A stretch of 58,268 nt of DNA, taken from positions 1 through 58,268 of the forward strand of contig JAFGOI010000002.1 of NCBI GenBank assembly GCA_016926555.1, written 5' to 3'. Numbering within the stretch: the stretch's first letter is position 1; each line of letters begins with the position of its first letter. The DNA comes from Patescibacteria group bacterium. GTDB lineage: Bacteria > Patescibacteriota > WWE3 > UBA101185 > UBA10185. This document shows, in pieces, positions 40,136-52,700 of the stretch. Position numbers and translations under genes: made by a program. Below the pieces are notes generated by a model that worked only from the letters and a program-made list of their open reading frames with translations, was not told the origin of the DNA and made no database searches.

Positions 40136-40273
40136 CACGGCACAACATAATTTCACATATTTTAATTTACACACTTTATCTAATATCTTAGCCACTCACC
40201 TCATCTTGTAACCCTGATAATACTTCCTGCTCAAAATCGCAAAATAAAGAAAGTAAAGTAGTAAAAACCAAAC

Positions 40274-40300
40274 GAAAAAAAACCCCGCTTTCGCGAGGTT
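40274..40300 (-). terminator. Rho-independent terminator of ncRNA candidate / M50 gene
   Basis: Minus strand AACCTCGC-GAAA-GCGGGGTT followed by TTTTTT. Confidence 0.8.
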
Positions 40301-40314
40301 ATTTATAATGTCTA

Positions 40315-40464
40315 CCCGATGTGACGTTCCGCTGTTCGGCGATGCTTCCACGCTGGATAAAGGCGGACCCCTGGCAGTACTCCTGGGAGTAGCGCACTAA
40401 GCGAGATCCTCGATTGCTATGTTGAAGGTTATAACCAGAATCCAACTTAAGCGTTCACATCAGG
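40315..40464 (-). ncRNA. Structured noncoding RNA candidate (about 150 nt; 6S-like overall shape, identity unproven)
   Basis: Closing stem CCTGATGTGA (40464-40455) with TCACATCGGG (40324-40315), 10 bp incl. one GU; internal hairpins GTTGGA..TTCAAC and TACTC-CCAG-GAGTA; GC-rich island, no ORF, followed by a terminator. Confidence 0.5.
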
Positions 40465-40553
40465 CAACTAAATACTACATCATCACATCCAAAATGTCAA
40501 TCGTGGGCATAACGGATTTACACCGCTATTAAAGGTAAAAATCCATTTTAATA

Positions 40554-41177
40554 TTAACCTATTGTTAAGCCAAATAATCTCATAAAAAAAGACAGAAATG
40601 GTTCAATTATGTATCCTATATATCTTGTAATTACCAAGAACAATAAAATGTACATTCCATAGGGCTGCATTTGCTGCCATTGAATAGATAAGTTATGAGG
40701 CAAAAGGCCATTTACAATTTTAAAACCATCTAGAGGATGAAAAGGAAGAATGTTAAAAATCCCAAGCATAATATTGTATAAAGCAGTGTAAAATACAAAT
40801 GCACTTACAAAACCAATAGAGCTCCATCCACCCATTAATCTAAAAATTACTGACAATACTCCTGCCAAAATAAAATTCGACATAGGACCCGCCAACGCTA
40901 TTAGAGCGGAATCCCTTTTAGGATTTGCTAAGTTTATCGGATTAAAGGGTACAGGCCTCCCCCACCCAATGCCTGCAAATACGAGCATTAATGTTCCGAT
41001 TGGGTCTAAATGCGCTTTTGGATTTAGAGTTACTCTACCCAAATATCTTGGTGTCGGATCACCTAACTTATCCGCTACATAGGCATGCGCGAACTCATGT
41101 ATTGAGATTGACACAATTAACGCAGAAAGTGTTAATACAAATACTATTGGATTAGAAATAAGCTCCATTAATAACAT
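40554..41177 (-). CDS. M50 site-2 protease-like integral membrane metalloprotease
   Basis: SISIHEFAHAYVADKLGDPTPRYLGRVTLNPKAHLDPIGT; NILPFHPLDG. Confidence 0.9.
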   Translation of the reverse strand: MLLMELISNPIVFVLTLSALIVSISIHEFAHAYVADKLGDPTPRYLGRVTLNPKAHLDPIGTLMLVFAGIGWGRPVPFNPINLANPKRDSALIALAGPMSNFILAGVLSVIFRLMGGWSSIGFVSAFVFYTALYNIMLGIFNILPFHPLDGFKIVNGLLPHNLSIQWQQMQPYGMYILLFLVITRYIGYIIEPFLSFFMRLFGLTIG

Positions 41178-41282
41178 GACAATATTATATCAGGTCTACT
41201 TTTATAGAATTGATATACTATCATAATTAGATTTTCCGCTAAATACCTTCCCGAAAGATCTCAAACATGCTAAAATCCCAAC

Positions 41283-41468
41283 GTGAACAAAGTGCTAGAT
41301 TTTATAAAATCAGCAATTAATGAACTGAAAAAAGTACAGTGGCCGTCTAGGAAAGAAACTGTTCGCCTGACTGCCTATGTCATAGGCGTTAGTTTCGGTG
41401 TTGGCTTGTTTGTAATGTTATTTGATTATATATTTAAGGAACTGCTAACCTTAGTAATTACTGATTAA
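41283..41468 (+). CDS. secE: Preprotein translocase subunit SecE
   Basis: FIKSAINELKKVQWPSRKETVRLT; upstream of nusG; GTG start. Confidence 0.95.
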   Translation: MNKVLDFIKSAINELKKVQWPSRKETVRLTAYVIGVSFGVGLFVMLFDYIFKELLTLVITD

Positions 41469-41475
41469 ATAAGGT

Positions 41476-42195
41476 ATGACAAAAAAGAAGAAAAAGAAAA
41501 CTGAAGATACAGCAAAGACTCAACAAGAAGAGGTAATTGAAGAAGTTAGTGAAGAAGAAACTACCAACAACGAACACATGGAAGACACAAATGATGCACA
41601 GGAAGGAGACCAAGAACATAAAAAGAAAGATAAGAAAGATGGTGTAGTTGTTATAAATCCAGATGTGCCCGAAACTGCGCAGTGGTATGTTGTTCACACT
41701 TACTCAGGTCACGAAAATAAAGTGGCGGCTACTCTCAAACAAAGGATAGAAGCCGGCGGATATACTAACAGAATTTTTAAATTATTCATTCCTCAACAAC
41801 AAAAAATAATTGTGTCTGAGGGCAAGAAAAGATCTGTTGAAGAAAAACTCTTTCCTGGTTATTTAATAGTACAAATGCTATTAGACGATGACTCGTGGTA
41901 TATAGTACGATCCACCCCCGGGGTTACCGGGTTCGTCGGAATGGGTTCGACACCCACACCACTACCCGAAGCTGAAGTTAAAGGTTTGATGAGATTCGCC
42001 GAAATGGAAGCTCCTAAATTTGAGGCTAAGTTTAGAGTTGGGGATTCAGTAAAGATAAAGGAAGGACCTTTTAAAGACTTTCTGGGTAAAGTAGATGAAG
42101 TTAATGAAGACCAAGGAAAAGCAAAAGTATTAGTTTCAGTATTTGGCAGAGAAACTCCTGTTGAACTAGACTTTGAACAGATAGTTAGTTTATAA
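41476..42195 (+). CDS. nusG: Transcription antitermination factor NusG with charged N-terminal extension
   Basis: AQWYVVHTYSGHENKVAATLKQR; KOW region FRVGDSVKIKEGPFKDFLGKV. Confidence 0.96.
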   Translation: MTKKKKKKTEDTAKTQQEEVIEEVSEEETTNNEHMEDTNDAQEGDQEHKKKDKKDGVVVINPDVPETAQWYVVHTYSGHENKVAATLKQRIEAGGYTNRIFKLFIPQQQKIIVSEGKKRSVEEKLFPGYLIVQMLLDDDSWYIVRSTPGVTGFVGMGSTPTPLPEAEVKGLMRFAEMEAPKFEAKFRVGDSVKIKEGPFKDFLGKVDEVNEDQGKAKVLVSVFGRETPVELDFEQIVSL

Positions 42196-42204
42196 TCAAT
42201 CACT

Positions 42205-42651
42205 ATGGCTACAAAAAAGAAAGGCAAAAAAGTAAAAGCAATCGTTAAACTGGCAATAGAGGCTGGTAAAGCTAATCCAGCACCACCGGTTGGACCTGCA
42301 CTTGGCCAACACGGTGTGCCTATTATGGATTTCTGTAAGGAGTTTAACGCGAAAACTTCAAAGATGGGAGCAGATGTTATTCCAGTTATATTAACAGTGT
42401 ATGAGGATAGATCATTCACATTTATTACAAAGACCCCTGTTACTTCTCATCTAATTAAAAAAACTCTAAAGCTAAGTAAAGGATCTGCAATACCAAACAA
42501 ACAGAAAATAGGGAAATTAACACAGGCACAAGTTGAGGAAATTGCGAAAATCAAGATGCCTGATCTAAATACAACTGATATGAATGAGGCCGTAAAAGTT
42601 GTTTTGGGTACTGCAAAATCAATGGGTGTGGAGGTTGCAAATGGCAGGTGA
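42205..42651 (+). CDS. rplK: 50S ribosomal protein uL11
   Basis: [35 protein letters not shown]. Confidence 0.97.
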   Translation: MATKKKGKKVKAIVKLAIEAGKANPAPPVGPALGQHGVPIMDFCKEFNAKTSKMGADVIPVILTVYEDRSFTFITKTPVTSHLIKKTLKLSKGSAIPNKQKIGKLTQAQVEEIAKIKMPDLNTTDMNEAVKVVLGTAKSMGVEVANGR

Positions 42652-43273
42652 CAACAAACCAGAATTCCCGATCAAGGAGGGTATTGAATATATTAAAGAC
42701 ACATCCAAAGAAAAGTATGATGCGAGTATTGAAACACATGTAAACCTCACTCTGGAGAAAAATCAAGCCGTAAACTTCTCTATCTCATTACCTTATGGTA
42801 CAGGTAAATCAAAAAAGGTAGCGGTCATGTCACCAACAAAGGTAGCAGCAGCCGATCTTATACTAACAGAAGATGATATAGGTGAAATCGAAAGCGGAAA
42901 GATAAAACCAAAGGTGGATTTCGATGTGCTTATAGCTCATCCCAGTTTTATGCCAAAGATTGCCAAGATCGCCAAGATCCTGGGTCCCGCAGGTACCATG
43001 CCAAACCCTAAAAGTGGTACAGTAACCGAAGATATAGCGGAAGCTGTACAAGAAATCAAAAAAGGAAAGATACAAGTAAAATCCGAAAAAGATGCCCCGA
43101 TTATTCACACCATAATAGGTAAAGTAAGCTTCCCCAACGAACACCTCGTTGAAAACTTCAATGAACTTATTAAGGCACTAAATCAGAACAAGCCTGCGAA
43201 AGCAAAACCAGGCTGGATTAAGAATGTATATATCTGTTCCAGCATGGGACAATCCTTCAGAATCCAAATATAA
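42641..43273 (+). CDS. rplA: 50S ribosomal protein uL1
   Basis: Overlaps rplK end by 11 nt; [21 protein letters not shown]; earlier ORF start rejected. Confidence 0.94.
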   Translation: MAGDNKPEFPIKEGIEYIKDTSKEKYDASIETHVNLTLEKNQAVNFSISLPYGTGKSKKVAVMSPTKVAAADLILTEDDIGEIESGKIKPKVDFDVLIAHPSFMPKIAKIAKILGPAGTMPNPKSGTVTEDIAEAVQEIKKGKIQVKSEKDAPIIHTIIGKVSFPNEHLVENFNELIKALNQNKPAKAKPGWIKNVYICSSMGQSFRIQI

Positions 43274-43320
43274 ATCATTTGAAAACCTTAGCGCAAATTT
43301 AGTTTCTAATTGATTATTTC

Positions 43321-43599
43321 TCACAAACCTATATACACATTCACCTCATCAAGTATTGCACTTAGAAGTCCCTTATCTATATCGAACTTCTTCTCGGACT
43401 CTCTACCTTTATCAATAATCACATAATCCTTAATAAGGGTGATGAAATTTGTGTGCTGAGGAAGTACGTCAAACTCACCTTGTTCATTTACAGAAGTCAC
43501 TGTGGCAGCTGTATCTTCATACATAGTCTTTATCCTTGTTTTAATAAGTACCTTTATAGGTGTTGCTTCTTTTCCTAATACCTTTACCGTATTTTCCAT
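43321..43599 (-). CDS. F-type ATPase epsilon subunit-like (beta-domain only)
   Basis: TVTSVNEQGEFDVLPQHTNFITLI; position after beta. Confidence 0.8.
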   Translation of the reverse strand: MENTVKVLGKEATPIKVLIKTRIKTMYEDTAATVTSVNEQGEFDVLPQHTNFITLIKDYVIIDKGRESEKKFDIDKGLLSAILDEVNVYIGL

Positions 43600-43609
43600 A
43601 ATTGTACTA

Positions 43610-45863
<2,254 letters not shown>

Positions 45864-45866
45864 ACA

Positions 45867-47387
45867 TTATTCTCCTTTATCGCCAATTCTTGGCCTATCT
45901 TTAAAATATTCATTGAATTTCGCTGCATTCTGGCCCATTTTACCTAATAGCGCATTTATATCATCCTCGTCCACAAGTACACTATCAACAAGTGCTTTAA
46001 AACTACTATTAGTGCTATAGTATGAATTACACATCTCTGCAATAATGTTAACGTCATCGTTACTCTCGATGTTAATAATACCTGTCCATATGAGAGAGAA
46101 TACAATTAGTTGAACTTTCATATCATATATCTTACCCATTGACTGATCAAAAAAGGTTAGTAATCTTTCACCCATATTAAGTGTGGACTTAATTCCCTCG
46201 TTTAATTCCGCTCCAAAATGAACAAAACTAAGTGTTTTATTGTACAAAACTAAAAAACTACTAATTTCCCTATTTATGGTCCACCTTAGCTTAGTTTGTG
46301 TCTGCCTACCAACCCTTGTAACTGAAAGGAAATTGTTAAGGGCAGGTCTTCTACCTTCCTTGAAAAGATCTGTATCAAAATACAGATGCCCGTCAGTGAT
46401 TGACATTAAATTAGTCTGAACATACCCGGATATATCTCCTTCAATAGTTTCGGCAACTGGCAAACATGTAATAGACTTTATACCATGCTCCGTCTTAAAA
46501 CATCCCCCTCTTTCCAATAATCTTGAGTGCAGGTAAAAAACATCTCCCGGATAGGAGCTCCTACCAGGAAATCTCTTACCTAAAAGTGATATTTCCCTGT
46601 ACGCCTTAGCATGTGTAGTTAAGTCGTCTAATATAAGTAGAACATCGTAACCAACATCTCTAAAATACTCTGCTAAACTCATCGCAGCATAAGGACTTAT
46701 ATATATTAAACCTAAAGGATCTGATGCCCCAGTAGCTATTATTACAGTTCTATCCACAAAGCCCTTATCTTTAATAAAAGCTTCAACCTTTCGGATATCT
46801 GCCTTCTTTTTTCCTATTCCGGCATATATACAAATCGTATCCCTGGTCGCTTGGGTCAACATTGTCTGAAGCAAAAATATAGTCTTACCTGTCTTCCTGT
46901 CACCAATCACTAGTTCTCTCTGTCCTTTTCCTAGAGGGATCAACAAATCTACTACTGAAACCCCGGTTAGAAACGACTCCGTAATTTTTTCCCTATAAGC
47001 AATTCCCAATGTCTCCCTCTCAAGTGGAAGCCTATCCTCAGCTTTAAATATTGGAGTGTTGGTATAAATAGGATCACCTAAGGGATTTATAGCCATCCCC
47101 AACAATGACTGCGAAACTGATATTTTTAACACCTCGCCACATCTTGACGCCTCTGATCCAATTAATAAAGGATCGTCCGTAAAAAGTAAAACTTCCACTT
47201 GATCTTGATTCAGTGACATTACTTGGCCCATTTGGCCACAATCAAAGTATATAACCTCACCCAACCTCGCGCCGGGGAGCCCACTAATATAGGCAAGTGG
47301 CGGTGTCACCACCTCAACACAACCCACCTCACCAATTTCATCCCTAAATCTTTTAAACTTATCTACGTAAAATTTCTTCGAAGACAT
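45867..47387 (-). CDS. F-type ATPase alpha subunit-like
   Basis: IPLGKGQRELVIGDRKTGKT, FPGRSSYPGDVFYLHSRLLER, LSVTRVG (arginine finger). Confidence 0.93.
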   Translation of the reverse strand: MSSKKFYVDKFKRFRDEIGEVGCVEVVTPPLAYISGLPGARLGEVIYFDCGQMGQVMSLNQDQVEVLLFTDDPLLIGSEASRCGEVLKISVSQSLLGMAINPLGDPIYTNTPIFKAEDRLPLERETLGIAYREKITESFLTGVSVVDLLIPLGKGQRELVIGDRKTGKTIFLLQTMLTQATRDTICIYAGIGKKKADIRKVEAFIKDKGFVDRTVIIATGASDPLGLIYISPYAAMSLAEYFRDVGYDVLLILDDLTTHAKAYREISLLGKRFPGRSSYPGDVFYLHSRLLERGGCFKTEHGIKSITCLPVAETIEGDISGYVQTNLMSITDGHLYFDTDLFKEGRRPALNNFLSVTRVGRQTQTKLRWTINREISSFLVLYNKTLSFVHFGAELNEGIKSTLNMGERLLTFFDQSMGKIYDMKVQLIVFSLIWTGIINIESNDDVNIIAEMCNSYYSTNSSFKALVDSVLVDEDDINALLGKMGQNAAKFNEYFKDRPRIGDKGE

Positions 47388-47859
47388 CCTTATTCTCCAA
47401 AAAACGACCCTCTAAGACGTTTTCTAGATCCAAGTTAATAAAGTTTCCTTTCCAACTGACATGTACTCCAGCTCCTATTTCCATATTAACTTTTGTTTGT
47501 ATAAAAAAATGCCCAAATGCACTCTTTCTAAACCACTCAAACAACTGTTCAGAAAATTCGTCAGACGCTTCGAAGGGCAACTCAAGCTTAATTACAGGAG
47601 CACTTACTAAATATTGTCGTAACAAGGTTAAGAAGTCTTTGTACTCAGTTAGGTTCCTTATATCGACTCCCGAGCGGTATATAATGTCATCTAATAGCTT
47701 TTTATGCTCACTTATCTGTATTGTTGTCTCATTTTCCCCCTCTGGCTGCCCCACGCTCAGTATTTTAGCGTCGAGTTCACTTAAAAAAGACGCTATCACT
47801 TTAGATGTCTTTAGTGATAGATGTAACAAGTCTTTAATTTCATTATTTAGCACCTCCAT
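47359..47859 (-). CDS. F-type ATPase delta subunit-like
   Basis: Position; C-terminal FFIQTKVNMEIGAGVHVSWKGNFINLDLENVLEG. Confidence 0.65.
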   Translation of the reverse strand: MEVLNNEIKDLLHLSLKTSKVIASFLSELDAKILSVGQPEGENETTIQISEHKKLLDDIIYRSGVDIRNLTEYKDFLTLLRQYLVSAPVIKLELPFEASDEFSEQLFEWFRKSAFGHFFIQTKVNMEIGAGVHVSWKGNFINLDLENVLEGRFLENKDVFEEILRR

Positions 47860-47862
47860 AAT

Positions 47863-48501
47863 TTACACCTCAAACTTGGCACGGGTCTTCGCATCTTCCA
47901 GCAGCCTTAGTACTAATTCCTCATGCTCTTTCATAGGCAATATCCTGCCAAATATGTCGGACATCACTTGAGCCAATATTTTATAAACAGCTCTATCAAT
48001 CTGCGTAATCCTATTGTTCTTATATTCATATAGTTCTTTCTTTATTTCAGCATAGTCAGAATGTACTTGATCATCCACCCTTTTTTGACTCTCTACTGTG
48101 GTTTCCTGAAGTGATTCCTTGAAAACCTCAACCTCAGATGAAATAAGATCAGTATATTTTTTTAACAAGTGCCCCGATACATCTTCTAATGAATGCAGCT
48201 GTTTCTGCGAAATCTGCTCAAGCCTTTCCTGAAGCTTCTTTTTGGTATCGTCATCAAACACTTTGGAATCAGCAATTATTCTAAGGGACTTTAGCCTAGC
48301 TTCATCCAAAATTCTTAGAGCCTTCTCATAGGATTCATCCTCAAGAAAATCTTTTGGTAATTTAGGTAACTTTTTACCAAATCGTCTGCCCTGTTTAGAA
48401 ACATTATTAATCAAAAAAAATAGTAAGGTAATAGAAACGGAAACAATTAAAATTCCAAAAAAATATAGAAATATTTCAGAATAATCGGGCAGTGCTAACA
48501 T
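47863..48501 (-). CDS. F-type ATPase b subunit-like
   Basis: N-terminal TM, long coiled coil, C-terminal KEHEELVLRLLEDAK. Confidence 0.75.
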   Translation of the reverse strand: MLALPDYSEIFLYFFGILIVSVSITLLFFLINNVSKQGRRFGKKLPKLPKDFLEDESYEKALRILDEARLKSLRIIADSKVFDDDTKKKLQERLEQISQKQLHSLEDVSGHLLKKYTDLISSEVEVFKESLQETTVESQKRVDDQVHSDYAEIKKELYEYKNNRITQIDRAVYKILAQVMSDIFGRILPMKEHEELVLRLLEDAKTRAKFEV

Positions 48502-48510
48502 GAGTTTAAT

Positions 48511-49308
<798 letters not shown>

Positions 49309-49643
49309 TTAATATTTTTTCTAGTCAAACTTTTTTAACGAATTCTCTAATCAAAATTCTCATTTTTTATACATTACTACATTCAGAACATTATTTCATA
49401 TTCCAACACATTGGACGATGTATATATTTTCGGCTATTTTCCTACGTCGCGTATATTCATTCCTTATCTACTATATTCGCACTATTTACCCCTGCCCATC
49501 ATCCGTCATATATATTCTGCTCAATATAATTATTACTTCTTAAAACAATATGTGGTAGATATTACATCTTTTTCTGCGTAATACATATGTAAATTTTCCA
49601 CACTCGGATTACCACTTTACCCCACTATGACAATAAAAAACCC

Positions 49644-49672
49644 TTGACAAGTATAGTGTGTGAACTTAGACT
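49644..49672 (+). promoter_or_regulatory. Promoter of the giant repeat gene
   Basis: TTGACA-17-TAGACT, about 50 nt before ATG 49722. Confidence 0.55.
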
Positions 49673-49721
49673 TTAATAGATTACCAAATGCTTCAGTACA
49701 AACATTTGGAAAGGTATACAG

Positions 49722-52700
49722 ATGCCCTCCTCTGCCGAAAAAAAACCAAATATATCTTCTCTAGAGAAAACACAATTGAGTGTTTCTGAAGCTGCAGCAT
49801 ATCTAAAGGTATCTCCTTCGACACTACGAAGACTTGAATCAGAAGGTGAAATCAAGGCAATTAGGCAACCCAATGGTTACAGACTATTTGAACTAAACGA
49901 TCTATTGAACCTAAAAAAATCCCTAGAAATAAAGAAAAACGAGAAGAAAATCCAAAAGCAGATAGAGAAAAAGACAGTGAAAAGAGTACACCAGATCCAA
50001 AAAAATCAAAGGGAAGTAAAAGTAAGCAACCAATATGTAGTAAATAACGTTATATATGGTCAACCAAATCCAAATGTATTTTATAGTATTTCAAAGGCAT
50101 CAAAGTACCTTGGTATATCCCCATCTACCTTGAGAAGAAAGGAAAAATACGGAGAAATAAACTCCTACAGAAAATCTAACAGACATAGGGTATTTAATCT
50201 AAATGATCTAAAAAAACTCAAAGTAAAACTAACTGAAGAAAAAAAATACAAAGACGATCATACATTAGAAAAAAAAGAAATCGCAACCCAAACTAGAATA
50301 CAAAAACAGAAGGCAATACATGAAAAAATTGAGGAATTCGAAGAAAAACTAAATCAGATAGCCCAGTTTAAACCCTCCCAATTACCTAGCACAAGGGTAA
50401 AAGGGCCGGCTGGCACTTCCCATGTTGTAGTGCGAAAATACTCCTCACAAAAGGGCTTAATTCACGATAGAATTGAAAAAAGAAAACTAAATTATGGAAT
50501 CTTGTTAGGTCTTGCATGGTTAGTTACCACATTGGGAGTTGCAACAACGACAATTATACTAAGCAAGAAAGACTTAAATATACTCGCAAAGAGAAACACA
50601 TACAACACATACATGCTCCAAGGTGGAAACGTGTTGGGACTCGCAGACAAATTGCAAACTTATATTTTCAGAATTAATGTTGCAAGTGTAATGGAGAAAT
50701 CTCTTGCTATAAAAGATACTTTGGAGGTAGAACATCTCTCAACACTTAAAGGGGGCATAACAACTTTAGGTTCTTATGTCGAAACCGGAACACTAAACTT
50801 CACTGATACAGGTGATATGAATAATTTGTTAGCAATCGATGATACAACAGAGACAACACTTGAAGAAGCCTTAGACATCAGAGGAGACGTAATCGGAGAT
50901 AGTTTACTTGATGTAAAAATTGCAGAAGATATTGTAGATGATGGTCACTTAGTTAATACTCTTACATACACAGGAGACTGGGACTTTGGTGGTACATGGG
51001 GAATAGACGGAGCCACTGTTGAAGCTACCGCAGATGAAATAAACTTACTAAGTGGATTAAGTGCGACTACGGAGGAACTAAATACATTATCAGGGGTTAC
51101 TATAGAAGACGGAGGAATAGTATACTCTGACGGATCAACCTTCTTAACAGACGCAACCAATCTTACCTGGGACTCATCAAGCTACAGACTAGGCATAGGA
51201 ACAAATGCACCAAACTATGCACTTGAAGTAAACGGATACACAGGGATCTCTTCGGGATACGACTTGTTGATCGGAGGAATTGGTCTAAGCGATGTTGGTA
51301 CATCTAGCACTACATCAGGAGCTTCGCTAATAAGTGCTTTTGATGAATTTACAAGCACAGACCAGACTAATCTTCAGGATATTCTTAGGGAATTTGACGC
51401 AAATATCGGCATAGCAGGAATCAGATATTGGGAACTGTATGGAAATACTGTTTCCACAATACTGCCAACATATGACATGTCCGTGGGAGGATCCGAACCT
51501 GGATCTTCTCTTTATTTTGATGCGGATGCCGAACTTTTGACTCTAACAAACACAACATCCGGAGTCTCTTTTATTGTTAACGATCAGGCTAACGACACTA
51601 CCCCATTTGCTATTGATAATGCCGGAAATATCGGAATTGGTACTTCAGCCCCAAATTATAAACTAACAGTTGACGGTACTGTGGCAATAAGAGAAACAGG
51701 AGCGTCTCCACATTATTACACGATATTACAAGCAGACGACCAACCAAACAACATAACATACACCTTGCCTGAGAATTACCCCGCTGATTTTAACTTTGTA
51801 CTAGCAGGTGACCCTACAGGGGATCTTAGATGGGCTTCAGTATCTGGCGTTGGCAGCATCACTGGTAGCGGTTGGCCTAGCTACATTACCAAATGGTCTA
51901 GTGGATCAACGCTAGGAATCTCCGTTATGTATGAAACCGAGGGAAAGATTGGTATTGCAACAACCGCTCCCGATTACATGCTTGATATTGCCGGTACATT
52001 AAATATGACAAACCTATACATAGATGATAACGAGGTTATATCCACAGCCGCAGAAATAAATTACCTAGATGGATCAAGTATAACGACAGGAGGCGTGGTT
52101 TTTGCGAATGGAACAAACTTCACACAGGATGTTACAAACCTTTTCTGGGATAACACTAACAACTATCTTGGCATAGCCACTTCCACACCCAACGCTGCAT
52201 TAACCGTAGGAAACAACGAACAATTCACAGTAGACTCTTCAGGAAACGTAAACACTACAGCCGGAGTCCTTTGGGATTTATCGTCGGTAATCCACAGCGG
52301 ATCAGAACCTCAAGGATTTAAACTACCCCAGGGAAATGGTCTAACCAGCATGACCATAGCGGCTGGTGAGGGCTACATTGCGTGGGATTCAAGTGATAAA
52401 AAACTAAAAGCATTCGACGGAACCGGGTGGTTCGATGTAGCTTACGGAGCTAAAGTTTTATGGACTGACGCAGGTCCACATGTATACGCAGATAACTTTC
52501 CCCAATTCGTAATTTCGGATCTTCATCGAATCGGCATAGGAACTTCAACTCCCTCCTATCTATTAGATGTTGCAGGAACAATGAATACTAATACGCTACT
52601 AATAGCGGGCTCTACAATAACTTCTTCGGCGTCAGAAATAAATTTCTTAGACGGCGCTACGGTCATTTCTGGGGGCTTAGATTTTGGAAACGGTACTTTC

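Noticed and set aside
42599-42640. rplA start at 42599
   Set aside because: Extra 14 residues lie inside rplK; ATG 42641 gives the normal L1 N-terminus.
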